DNA of 16,333 nucleotides from Methylococcus sp. UBA6136 (GTDB taxonomy: Bacteria > Pseudomonadota > Gammaproteobacteria > Methylococcales > Methylococcaceae), in contig DIVI01000097.1 of NCBI GenBank assembly GCA_002423305.1, positions 1 to 16,333 of the forward strand. Reading direction: 5' to 3'. The stretch's first letter is position 1. Every line of letters starts with the position of its first letter. This document shows positions 9,942-16,333 of this stretch, piece by piece. The notes beneath the pieces were generated by a model that worked only from the letters and a program-made list of their open reading frames with translations, was not told where the DNA came from and made no database searches. The translations under genes were made by a program, and so were the position numbers.

Positions 9942-9978
9942 GATGATTGAATCCTGAGTAAGTCCGAAGATGAAAAAG

Positions 9979-10008
9979 ATGTTGGGATCATTTCAGCGAC
10001 TATCAAGG
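9979..10008 (-). promoter_or_regulatory. Heat-shock (sigma-32) promoter of clpB
   Basis: Read on the minus strand, CCTTGATA (10001-10008) is followed after 14 bp by CCCAACAT (9979-9986). The sigma-32 consensus is CTTGAAA, 13-15 bp, CCCCATnT, so both elements and the spacing fit. The -10 element ends 37 bp before the clpB ATG, and clpB is a classical RpoH regulon member. The match is seen directly; activity is inferred. Confidence 0.7.
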
Positions 10009-10059
10009 TTCATTGCGGACTGAATTCCAGTCATCACTCCAGCCGGCAGTTACCGCCGA

Positions 10060-10088
10060 TTAACGCTGCCTGATATTCTCAACATAAA
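10060..10088 (+). promoter_or_regulatory. Weak sigma-70 promoter candidate for the glycosyltransferase-dusB-fis transcript
   Basis: TTAACG (10060-10065) and CATAAA (10083-10088) are separated by 17 bp and lie about 50 bp before the glycosyltransferase ATG, in the divergent region shared with clpB. Each hexamer matches the consensus at four of six positions, so this is only a candidate. Confidence 0.25.
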
Positions 10089-10136
10089 TTCTTTTCCCGT
10101 TTGCTACAGGCCCCGAACTCAACGAGACAATTTCCA

Positions 10137-11180
10137 ATGTCCCCTCCGCCCCAACGCATTCTGATCATTCGGCTGAGCGCCATTGGCGACATCATCATGG
10201 CCTCAGGCCTGATTCCCGCATTGCGCAGCCTCTACCCTGAAGCCCACATCGCCTGGCTGGCCGAAGACGCACAGGCGGAATTACTCCAGCACAACCCCCG
10301 ACTGGACCGGGTACATCTGCTCCCGCGTCGGCACTGGCGGTCGCTGCGGAAATCCGGTGAGCATTTGGCGCTGACCAGGGAAATTCGTGGGTTCGTCCGT
10401 TCATTGCGTGATGAGCACTTCGACCTCGTCATTGATCTGCAGGGGCTGCTCAAGAGCGGCATCTGGAGCTGGTTGAGTGGAGCGCGGCGACGGATTGGGC
10501 TGGGCTCCCGCGAAGGCAGCCAGTGGCTGATGACAGAGGTAATTCCCCGCGAAATGGACGACCCGCGCATCGGCAAGGAATACCGCGATCTTGCCGTTCG
10601 GCTGGGCGCCACGGAAACCAGCTTCATGATGGACATTGCAGTGCCGGATGAGGCCAGGCAACGGGCGACGAGACTGCCCGAAGAAGCCGGCCTTCGGGAC
10701 AATTATGCTGTGCTGGCACCTTTCACCACCCGACCGCAAAAACACTGGTTTGATGAACGCTGGGCCGAGCTGGCGCGTAGGATCAGTCCCCGCCTCCGTC
10801 CGGTCATGCTGGGCGGACCGGGAGACAGGGAGCGAGCGGCTCGAATCAGCGAAATGGCGGGCGGAACTGTCATCAACCTGGTGGGCGAAACATCCTTGAC
10901 CGAATGTGCCGCGATGATCGATCAGGCTCGACTGCTGGTGGGCGTGGATACTGGCCTGACCCATCTGGGTCTGGCGATGAACACGCCAACGCTGGCGCTG
11001 TTTGGCTCCACGGCGCCCTACCTCGACACCACTCGCGAGAACAGCCGTGTGTTTTACGTTCCCCGCGAGTGTTCACCCTGCCACCGCCGCCCAACCTGTG
11101 GCGGGGAATTTTCTTGCATGCGGGCACACACGGTCGAGAGCGTGCTGGAGTCGATTTTACAAATCATCCCCAAGTCATGA
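10137..11180 (+). CDS. Glycosyltransferase family 9 (heptosyltransferase I-like), LPS core
   Basis: The 347-residue product belongs to the ADP-heptose:LPS heptosyltransferase family, which adds heptose to the lipopolysaccharide inner core on the cytoplasmic face of the inner membrane. Seen in sequence: N-terminal RILIIRLSAIGDIIMASG (about 7-24), FDLVIDLQGLLKSG (about 97-110, as in WaaC-type enzymes), RPQKHWFDERWAEL in the middle, and the sugar-nucleotide site GVDTGLTHLGLAM with FGSTAP near 270-300. A cysteine-rich tail (ECSPCHRRPTCGGEFSC) is typical of one branch of the family. I chose the ATG at 10137, which places the first strand at the N-terminus; a TTG at 10101 would add 12 residues. The stop overlaps the dusB start (ATGA). 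Whether it is heptosyltransferase I or another GT9 cannot be decided here. Confidence 0.88.
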   Translation: MSPPPQRILIIRLSAIGDIIMASGLIPALRSLYPEAHIAWLAEDAQAELLQHNPRLDRVHLLPRRHWRSLRKSGEHLALTREIRGFVRSLRDEHFDLVIDLQGLLKSGIWSWLSGARRRIGLGSREGSQWLMTEVIPREMDDPRIGKEYRDLAVRLGATETSFMMDIAVPDEARQRATRLPEEAGLRDNYAVLAPFTTRPQKHWFDERWAELARRISPRLRPVMLGGPGDRERAARISEMAGGTVINLVGETSLTECAAMIDQARLLVGVDTGLTHLGLAMNTPTLALFGSTAPYLDTTRENSRVFYVPRECSPCHRRPTCGGEFSCMRAHTVESVLESILQIIPKS

Positions 11181-12181
11181 TTGGCCAGCCACCCACACCC
11201 ATGCAAATCGGCCCCTACACTCTGGAAAATCCGTTCATTCTTGCGCCGATGGCAGGCATCACCGACCGGCCATTTCGCCGCCTTTGCCGCCGTTACGGCG
11301 CGGCACTGGCCGTCAGCGAAATGGTGTCTGCAAACCCGGCCTTGCGTCACGACCGCAAGACTTTGTTGCGCACAGACCACCTCGGCGAAACCGGCTTGCG
11401 CTCGGTGCAGATCCTCGGCAACGATCCCCATGACATGGCAGAAGCGGCGCGCTTTAACGCCGACCGTGGCGCACAAATCATCGACATCAATATGGGTTGC
11501 CCTGCAAAAAAAGTCTGCAGCAAGGCCGCTGGCTCCGCCCTAATGCGTGATGAGGCTCTCGTGTCCGACATTCTGGCGTCAGTCGTCCGCGCGGTGGATA
11601 TTCCGGTCACCCTGAAAATTCGCACCGGCTGGGATCTGGAGAACCGCAATGCCGTCAGCATTGCCAAAATCGCCGCCGACACGGGCATCCAGGCACTCAC
11701 CGTCCATGGCCGCTCACGTGCCTGCGGGTTTTCCGGGGAGGCCGAATACCGTACAATCCGCGCAGTGAAAAAGGCTGTGGCGATCCCGGTTATCGCTAAT
11801 GGCGATATCGATAGCCCGCAAAAGGCGCTGACTGTTTTGCAGCAAACCGGAGCCGACGCCGTGATGATCGGCCGGGCGGCGCTGGGACAACCCTGGCTTT
11901 TCCGGGCAATGAACCAAGACCGAGACGATGCCCCCGACTGCAGGCCACCCGGACATCAGGAAATACAAGCGCTGATTCTGGAGCATATACAGGAACTTCA
12001 CGCCTTCTACGGCGAACATCAGGGCATACGAATCGCTCGGAAGCATTTCGGCTGGTATATGGATCATCTCTCTTGCACCATGAATTACAAACCCGGCTTC
12101 AATATCCAAACGACCGCCCGCGGCCAACTCGATTTCGTGGGACAAGTGTTTGACCAGATGACCCAGGCCAGTCCGACATGA
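11177..12181 (+). CDS. dusB: tRNA-dihydrouridine synthase B
   Basis: DusB is an FMN enzyme that reduces uridine to dihydrouridine in the D-loop of tRNAs (U17 in E. coli). The 334-residue product has the family motifs: APMAGITDRPFR (23-34, FMN site), QIIDINMGCPAKKV (100-113) with catalytic Cys108, LKIRTGW, HGRSRACGFSGEAEY and PVIANGDI, GADAVMIGRAALGQPWLF in the C-terminal barrel, and the helical tRNA-binding tail with RIARKHFGWY. The start at 11177 overlaps the upstream stop (ATGA) and is chosen for coupling; the ATG at 11201 (residue 9) aligns exactly with the E. coli start MRIGQY and is a real alternative. It is followed by fis in the conserved dusB-fis pair, again with an ATGA overlap. Confidence 0.95.
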   Translation: MIGQPPTPMQIGPYTLENPFILAPMAGITDRPFRRLCRRYGAALAVSEMVSANPALRHDRKTLLRTDHLGETGLRSVQILGNDPHDMAEAARFNADRGAQIIDINMGCPAKKVCSKAAGSALMRDEALVSDILASVVRAVDIPVTLKIRTGWDLENRNAVSIAKIAADTGIQALTVHGRSRACGFSGEAEYRTIRAVKKAVAIPVIANGDIDSPQKALTVLQQTGADAVMIGRAALGQPWLFRAMNQDRDDAPDCRPPGHQEIQALILEHIQELHAFYGEHQGIRIARKHFGWYMDHLSCTMNYKPGFNIQTTARGQLDFVGQVFDQMTQASPT

Positions 12182-12453
12182 CCCGCCCGCCCGCCAAGAT
12201 CGATCCAACACAGGCCGCACCGGATAACTCCATCCTCAGCCAGCATGTTCGGGCAGCGCTCAAGGACTATTTCGCCCGACTCGACGGCGTAGGCGCGACC
12301 CAACTTTACGAACTGGTTCTCTGCGAAGTCGAGCAACCTCTGATCCAGACCGTTCTGGAACACTGTGAATTCAACCAAACCAAAGCCGCCCAGGTACTCG
12401 GTCTCAGCCGCAGCACGCTGAGAAAGAAAATGAACCTCTACGGCATCGAATAA
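12178..12453 (+). CDS. fis: DNA-binding protein Fis
   Basis: Fis is the small nucleoid protein that bends DNA, activates rRNA promoters and assists site-specific recombination. The 91-residue product has the family layout: a variable N-terminal arm (1-20), helices A and B for dimerisation (VRAALKDYFARLDG and LYELVLCEVEQPLIQTVLEH, about 24-63), and the helix-turn-helix NQTKAAQVLGLSRSTLRKKM (66-85), ending in LYGIE. E. coli Fis (98 residues) is clearly similar through YELVLxEVEQPL and TLRKK. The start overlaps the dusB stop in ATGA, so Fis synthesis is probably coupled to DusB translation, as in the classical dusB-fis operon where the fis level is set by growth rate. PurH follows 26 bp later. 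Confidence 0.97.
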   Translation: MTRPPAKIDPTQAAPDNSILSQHVRAALKDYFARLDGVGATQLYELVLCEVEQPLIQTVLEHCEFNQTKAAQVLGLSRSTLRKKMNLYGIE

Positions 12454-12479
12454 GCGCGAGCCCCATTCTTCAGGACCCC

Positions 12480-14042
12480 ATGAATACCCGAGTCAAACGT
12501 GCCCTCATCAGCGTGTCCGATAAATCCGGCCTGCTTGAACTCGCCCGGGATCTCCAGAAAATGGGGATTGAAATTCTCTCCTCGGGCGGCACCTACAAGG
12601 CCCTGACCGAAGAAGGCATCGAAGCCGTCGAGGTTTCGCAATACACCGGTTTCCCGGAAATGATGGGTGGCCGCATCAAGACGCTGCATCCCAAGATTCA
12701 TGGTGGGATTCTCGGTCGGCGAGGCACCGACGAAGCGGTCATGCAGGAACACGGTATCGGACCGATTGATCTGGTGATCGTTAATCTGTATCCATTCGAA
12801 GCGACCGTGGCGAAGCCCGATTGCTCGCTGGAGGACGCCATCGAGAATATCGACATCGGCGGACCGGCCATGATTCGCGCCGCGGCCAAGAATCATGACG
12901 CGGTCGGCGTAGTGGTCGATCCGACCGACTACGCTGCCGTGCTGGAAGAATTGCGTTCCTCTGGCGGCACCTTGTCCGACGCCAGCCGTTTTCGCCTTGC
13001 CATCAAGAGCTTCCGCCACACCGCCGCCTACGACGCGGCCATCGCCGCCTACCTGGGCAAGATCGAGGGCAGCGAACCCTTCCCCGACCCGCTGGTGCTG
13101 CGGTTCCGCCATTCCCAGGCCATGCGCTATGGCGAAAATCCTCATCAGCAGGGGGCTTTCTACGTCGAACCCAACGCCCCGCGAGGCTCGATCGCCACGG
13201 CCCAACAGGTTCAGGGCAAGGAACTCTCCTACAACAACATCGCCGACGCCGACGCGGCACTGGAGTGCGTTAAAGCGTTTGGCAAGGAGTCGGCCTGCGT
13301 CATCGTCAAGCATGCCAACCCCTGCGGCGTGGCCTTGGGCGCCAGCCTGACCGAGGCCTATGACCGGGCCTACACGACCGACCCGACCTCCGCGTTCGGC
13401 GGCATCATCGCTTTCAACGGCACGCTGGATGCGGAAACGGCCCAGGTCATCGTCGATCGGCAGTTCGTCGAGGTCATCCTCGCGCCCCGTATCGATCCGG
13501 CCGCCCTGCCCCTGCTGGCAGCCAAGCCGAACATTCGCGTGCTGGAAACCGGCGCTTGGGATGCCGTGCCGCCCGAGGAATGGGATTGCAAGCGCGTCAC
13601 AGGCGGCTTGCTGCTGCAGGACCGTGATAACGGCCAAGTTGAGGCCGCCGACCTGAAGGTCGTGACCCGACGCCCCCCGACCGACCGCGAACTGACCGAC
13701 CTGCTGTTCGCCTGGCGGGTGGCCAAGTTCGTCAAGTCCAACGCGATCGTCTACGCGAAGGATCAACAGACCATCGGCGTCGGCGCCGGGCAGATGAGCC
13801 GCGTCTACTCAGCCCGCATTGCCGCCATCAAGGCGCAGGACGCTGGACTGGCCGTCGCTGGGTCGGTCGTGGCCTCCGACGCCTTCTTCCCCTTCCGCGA
13901 CGGCGTCGACTCGGCGGCGGAAGCTGGCGTGACCGCGCTGATCCAGCCGGGCGGTTCGATGCGGGACGCCGAAGTGATCGCCGCCGCCGACGAGCATGGC
14001 ATGGCCATGGTCTTCACCGGTATGCGGCATTTCCGGCACTGA
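12480..14042 (+). CDS. purH: Bifunctional AICAR formyltransferase / IMP cyclohydrolase
   Basis: PurH catalyses the last two steps of IMP synthesis: formylation of AICAR with 10-formyl-tetrahydrofolate, and ring closure. The 520-residue product starts with the IMP cyclohydrolase domain (about 1-150; ALISVSDKSG, GGRIKTLHPKIHGG at 63-76, IDIGGPAMIRAAAKN at 124-138) and continues with the transformylase domain (about 200-520; RYGENPHQ at 216-223, IVKHANPCGVA with the catalytic Lys277-His278 pair, and the C-terminal SDAFFPFRDG and QPGGSMRD). Length is that of the full family. AGGA ahead of the ATG is a good ribosome binding site. fis-purH adjacency is seen in several gammaproteobacteria, but the usual following purD is absent; a GlcF-like gene is there instead. 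Confidence 0.98.
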   Translation: MNTRVKRALISVSDKSGLLELARDLQKMGIEILSSGGTYKALTEEGIEAVEVSQYTGFPEMMGGRIKTLHPKIHGGILGRRGTDEAVMQEHGIGPIDLVIVNLYPFEATVAKPDCSLEDAIENIDIGGPAMIRAAAKNHDAVGVVVDPTDYAAVLEELRSSGGTLSDASRFRLAIKSFRHTAAYDAAIAAYLGKIEGSEPFPDPLVLRFRHSQAMRYGENPHQQGAFYVEPNAPRGSIATAQQVQGKELSYNNIADADAALECVKAFGKESACVIVKHANPCGVALGASLTEAYDRAYTTDPTSAFGGIIAFNGTLDAETAQVIVDRQFVEVILAPRIDPAALPLLAAKPNIRVLETGAWDAVPPEEWDCKRVTGGLLLQDRDNGQVEAADLKVVTRRPPTDRELTDLLFAWRVAKFVKSNAIVYAKDQQTIGVGAGQMSRVYSARIAAIKAQDAGLAVAGSVVASDAFFPFRDGVDSAAEAGVTALIQPGGSMRDAEVIAAADEHGMAMVFTGMRHFRH

Positions 14043-14079
14043 CGGCCAGCTCCGGAGCGATCCAAGCTCGACCCACACC

Positions 14080-15315
14080 ATGAGCGATGCCCTTCTCGCC
14101 GCCCAGACAGATATCTGCGTCAAGTGTGGCCTGTGCTTGCCGCACTGCCCCACGTACCAGAAAACCCAGGACGAAAACGAATCCCCGCGCGGCCGCCTGT
14201 CACTGATCCAGGGCTGGGCCAGAGATGAACTCCAGGCCACACCAAAACTCAACGCACACATCGACAACTGCCTGCTGTGCCGGAGCTGCGAATCGGTCTG
14301 CCCGGCGTATGTTCCGTATGGGCTGATCGTCGACCAGTTTCGTTCAGCCACTCACTCACAGGATCGCGAGGGCTCGCTGGGGCAGCGCCTTAAAAAATCC
14401 ATGATGCGCAGCGCCCTGACGGGAGAAACAATGGCCCCGCTGGCAGGTCGATTGATGGGCGGGGCTGCCGCAGGCGCCGTGAAAGCACTCGCCAGTCTGA
14501 CCGGCGCCGGTGAAATGACAGCCGGACTGCCCTCCAGCCAGGCAGCTCCGCTTCCACCACCCGGCACTTACCCACCTTCCTCTACTAGAGAAAAGGCCTG
14601 CGCATCACTCCATCTCGGTTGCACCGCCGAACTGCTGGACCGTGAAACAGTGGCGTCGGCCATGGCCGTGATGAATCGCCTGGGCATCCGCGTCGACATT
14701 TCCGTACGCCAGACCTGCTGTGGCGCACTAGACCAGCATGCCGGCGATACCCCATCCGCCAGCGAGCACATCGAGCAGAATCTCACAGCGTTTGAGAGCA
14801 CCGAAGCTCCAGCCATCGTCAGCTTTGCCAGTGGCTGTGGTGGGATGCTCAGCGAATACGGCAAGACCGATAGCTCCAATCGCGCCGAGGCATTCAGCCG
14901 GCGCGTTCGTGACATCAGTCAGTTCTTTGCAGAACAGGAATGGCCCGACGAGCTGGCGCTTAAGCCCTTGCCGACAACCGTCTGCCTGCACTCGCCCTGC
15001 AGCCTCAGGAATGTACTGCGGGCCGATCAGCATCCCGCCTCGCTATTGAAACGTATCCCAGGACTCAAGGTAATCCCGCTTCCTGCCCAAATCCGCTGCT
15101 GTGGTGCCGCCGGCAGCTATATGGTGGATCACCCGGAAATGGCCGCTGCATTGAGAGACGATGCACTGGATCTCATCGCTGCCAGCCAACCCTCTCTATT
15201 GCTGACATCGAACCCGGGCTGTGCCATGCATCTGCGCGCCGGTCTTAAACAACGTGGCCTGGGTGACATTGAGGTCATTCACCCCGTGACACTGCTCGCC
15301 AGGCAACTCCCGTAA
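14080..15315 (+). CDS. GlcF-like iron-sulfur protein (glycolate oxidase Fe-S subunit family)
   Basis: The 411-residue product has two ferredoxin-type 4Fe-4S motifs at the N-terminus, CVKCGLCLPHCP (C13, C16, C19, C23) and CLLCRSCESVCP (C64, C67, C70, C74), followed by two CCG domains (CCGALDQHAGD in the middle, CCGAAGSYMVDHP near the C-terminus). This is the layout of GlcF, the electron-transfer subunit of glycolate oxidase, and of related LldF/GlpC/HdrB-type subunits. Similarity to E. coli GlcF extends through PRGRLSLI and ASGCGGMLSEYG. No flavoprotein partner (GlcD, GlcE) lies beside it, so the substrate is not fixed by context. I chose the ATG at 14080; an in-frame start at 13996 lies inside purH. 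It follows purH by 37 bp and ends at a strong terminator. Confidence 0.87.
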   Translation: MSDALLAAQTDICVKCGLCLPHCPTYQKTQDENESPRGRLSLIQGWARDELQATPKLNAHIDNCLLCRSCESVCPAYVPYGLIVDQFRSATHSQDREGSLGQRLKKSMMRSALTGETMAPLAGRLMGGAAAGAVKALASLTGAGEMTAGLPSSQAAPLPPPGTYPPSSTREKACASLHLGCTAELLDRETVASAMAVMNRLGIRVDISVRQTCCGALDQHAGDTPSASEHIEQNLTAFESTEAPAIVSFASGCGGMLSEYGKTDSSNRAEAFSRRVRDISQFFAEQEWPDELALKPLPTTVCLHSPCSLRNVLRADQHPASLLKRIPGLKVIPLPAQIRCCGAAGSYMVDHPEMAAALRDDALDLIAASQPSLLLTSNPGCAMHLRAGLKQRGLGDIEVIHPVTLLARQLP

Positions 15316-15350
15316 TATAAAAAACCGGCATAACGCCGGTTTTTTATATT
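15314..15350. terminator. Bidirectional intrinsic terminator between the glcF-like gene and speD
   Basis: A perfect 16-bp inverted repeat: the left arm at 15314-15329 (A-rich, then CCGGC), the loop ATAAC at 15330-15334, and the right arm at 15335-15350 (GCCGG, then T6). Each strand therefore reads a GC stem core followed by six U. It overlaps the glcF-like TAA and lies 29 bp beyond the speD stop, so it can terminate both converging transcripts. Confidence 0.93.
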
Positions 15351-15378
15351 GGAAAAACACAATCCTATTGCTACTCCC

Positions 15379-16182
15379 TCAGCGGCGCAGCTTATAGTTC
15401 CTTCCGTAGAAAATTTCCGCCATCTCATGCTTGAGTTGCCGCTGGATGGTAGTGCGCTCGTCCGTGGTGAGGGCGTCCTTGTCGGTATCGAACAGGTAGT
15501 TGTCGAGTACGAAGTCCTTCAGGATCATCTTGGTATGGAAGATGTTTTCCTGGTAGACGTTGACGTCGATCATCTGATAACGCTCGGCGGTAACGTCGGA
15601 AATGTAGTTCTGGATCGAAGTGATCTCATGATCGATGTAATGCTTCTGGCCGCTGATGTCGCGGGTGAAGCCGCGGACGCGGTAGTCCATGATGACAATG
15701 TCGGACTCAAAGCTGTGGATCAGATAATTCAGCGCCTTTAGCGGAGAAATGCGGCCACAGGTCGACACATCGATATCGGCCCTGAAGGTGCTGATGCCAC
15801 CATAGGGATGACTTTCCGGGTAGGTGTGAACGGTGATGTGACTCTTGTTGAGATGCGCAACCACAGAGTCTGGCATAGGACCAGGTTCTTCCATGTTACC
15901 CACCATTGAAGGCACTTCATGCCCCTCGGAAATAAGCATGGTCACGCTGGCACCCTGCGGTTCGTAGTCCTGGCGGGCGATATTGAGAATTTGCGCACCG
16001 ATGATCGCATTCACATCGGTCAATATCTGGGTCAGTCGCTCGGCGTTGTACATCTCGTCGATGTACTCGATGTAGCGTCGTTGCTGCTGCTCGGTCTTGG
16101 CGTAGCAGATATCATAGATATTGAAGCTCAACGACTTGGTGAGGTTGTTGAAGCCATGCAATTGAAGTTTTTCGATATCCAT
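15379..16182 (-). CDS. speD: S-adenosylmethionine decarboxylase proenzyme, class 1
   Basis: SpeD decarboxylates AdoMet to the aminopropyl donor for spermidine. It is made as a proenzyme that cuts itself and turns a serine into the pyruvoyl cofactor. The 267-residue product matches the E. coli type (264 residues): the cleavage site is LNKS/HITVHTYPESHP with Ser114 as pyruvoyl precursor, His119 in the proton-acceptor position and Cys142 (DVSTCGRISPLKALNYLIHS) in the proton-donor position, each two higher than in E. coli (112, 117, 140). DYRVRGFTRD, YIDHEITSIQNY and VNVYQENIFHTKM are strongly conserved. It lies downstream of an OsmC-like gene on the same strand, as in Pseudomonas. No aminopropyltransferase of canonical type is adjacent. 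The ribosome binding site is weak. Confidence 0.98.
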   Translation of the reverse strand: MDIEKLQLHGFNNLTKSLSFNIYDICYAKTEQQQRRYIEYIDEMYNAERLTQILTDVNAIIGAQILNIARQDYEPQGASVTMLISEGHEVPSMVGNMEEPGPMPDSVVAHLNKSHITVHTYPESHPYGGISTFRADIDVSTCGRISPLKALNYLIHSFESDIVIMDYRVRGFTRDISGQKHYIDHEITSIQNYISDVTAERYQMIDVNVYQENIFHTKMILKDFVLDNYLFDTDKDALTTDERTTIQRQLKHEMAEIFYGRNYKLRR

Positions 16183-16236
16183 CGAGTTAACGATACCCCG
16201 TCAAATGGTGGGACTGCCAAGGGGCAGGTAGATGGC

Positions 16237-16265
16237 AAAAAAATCACTGCATGGATAAGCAGTGA
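16237..16265 (-). terminator. Intrinsic terminator of the OsmC-like gene
   Basis: On the minus strand, TCACTGC and GCAGTGA form a 7-bp stem with an 8-nt loop, followed by seven U after the stem. It lies 30 bp past the OsmC-like stop and about 55 bp before the speD start, so speD probably needs read-through or its own promoter in the short remaining interval. Confidence 0.75.
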
Positions 16266-16295
16266 AGGCTGATTCTTTGGGGAAGGGCGACACGC

Positions 16296-16333
16296 TCAGG
16301 CCGCCTCGATCAATTCAAAATCGTGGGTCACCG
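16296..16333 (-). CDS. OsmC/YhfA-like protein, C-terminal end (partial)
   Basis: Only the last 11 full codons and the TGA are in the window: VTHDFELIEAA. This resembles the end of E. coli YhfA (NITHSYEVVAA), an OsmC-family protein; OsmC proteins are thiol-dependent peroxidase-like enzymes. The neighbourhood supports it: in Pseudomonas an osmC-family gene sits between speD and the crp-like vfr. The fragment is too short to show the catalytic cysteines, so the call depends on the tail motif and gene order. Confidence 0.55.
   Translation of the reverse strand, partial: VTHDFELIEAA

Noticed and set aside
10904..11176. Upstream extension of the dusB frame by 91 codons
   Set aside because: It overlaps the glycosyltransferase in another frame and has no similarity to DusB; the family N-terminus begins at residue 9 of the chosen start.
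12438..13766. 442-codon minus-strand open frame opposite purH
   Set aside because: Antisense shadow of purH; no domain visible and the composition is that of reverse-read GC-rich coding DNA.
16214..16227. CTGCC/GGCAG 5-bp hairpin with a 4-nt loop ahead of speD, considered as a regulatory structure
   Set aside because: Too short to stand out from chance in GC-rich DNA, and it matches no riboswitch or leader that I know.

Overview
The window is an ordinary-looking chromosomal segment of a gammaproteobacterium with moderately high GC. The lineage is suggested by the smc-zipA-ligA order (ZipA is restricted to gammaproteobacteria), the dusB-fis pair, a class 1 SpeD of the Escherichia/Pseudomonas type beside an OsmC/YhfA-like gene, and a VpsR-type regulator. 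I cannot name the genus from the sequence. I see no rRNA, tRNA, CRISPR array, insertion sequence or prophage.

Layout. (1) 1-3738, plus strand: the last codons of smc, then zipA, ligA, a small lipoprotein of YceK/YidQ type and a YaiI/YqxD (UPF0178) protein, tightly packed and in part translationally coupled. (2) 3753-6540: a spermidine-synthase-like methyltransferase-fold protein (minus), a divergent stand-alone MEKHLA/PAS-like protein (plus), and a convergent sigma-54-activator-like regulator (minus) whose key AAA+ motifs have degenerated. (3) 6541-6893: a gap of about 350 bp that looks AT-richer, with shredded open frames and possibly gene debris. (4) 6894-9941, minus strand: a small putative lipoprotein downstream of clpB, which has a good heat-shock (sigma-32) promoter match. 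(5) 10137-15315, plus strand: a heptosyltransferase-family glycosyltransferase, dusB, fis, purH and a glcF-like iron-sulfur protein, with two ATGA start/stop overlaps, closed by a perfect 16-bp bidirectional terminator hairpin. (6) 15379-16333, minus strand: speD, and upstream of it the last codons of an osmC/yhfA-like gene with its own terminator.

Working together: region 1 joins chromosome segregation, divisome anchoring and DNA ligation. Region 5 joins LPS core assembly, tRNA dihydrouridylation, the nucleoid protein Fis and purine synthesis, which are growth-linked functions. speD supplies decarboxylated AdoMet for polyamines. The SpeE-like protein 11 kb away lacks the usual Asp of the GGGDG motif, so it is not clearly its partner. 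The most interesting item is the regulator at 5176-6540, which has lost the GAFTGA loop, the Walker B glutamate and both arginine-finger positions and so probably does not act through sigma-54. I found no convincing new multi-gene system.
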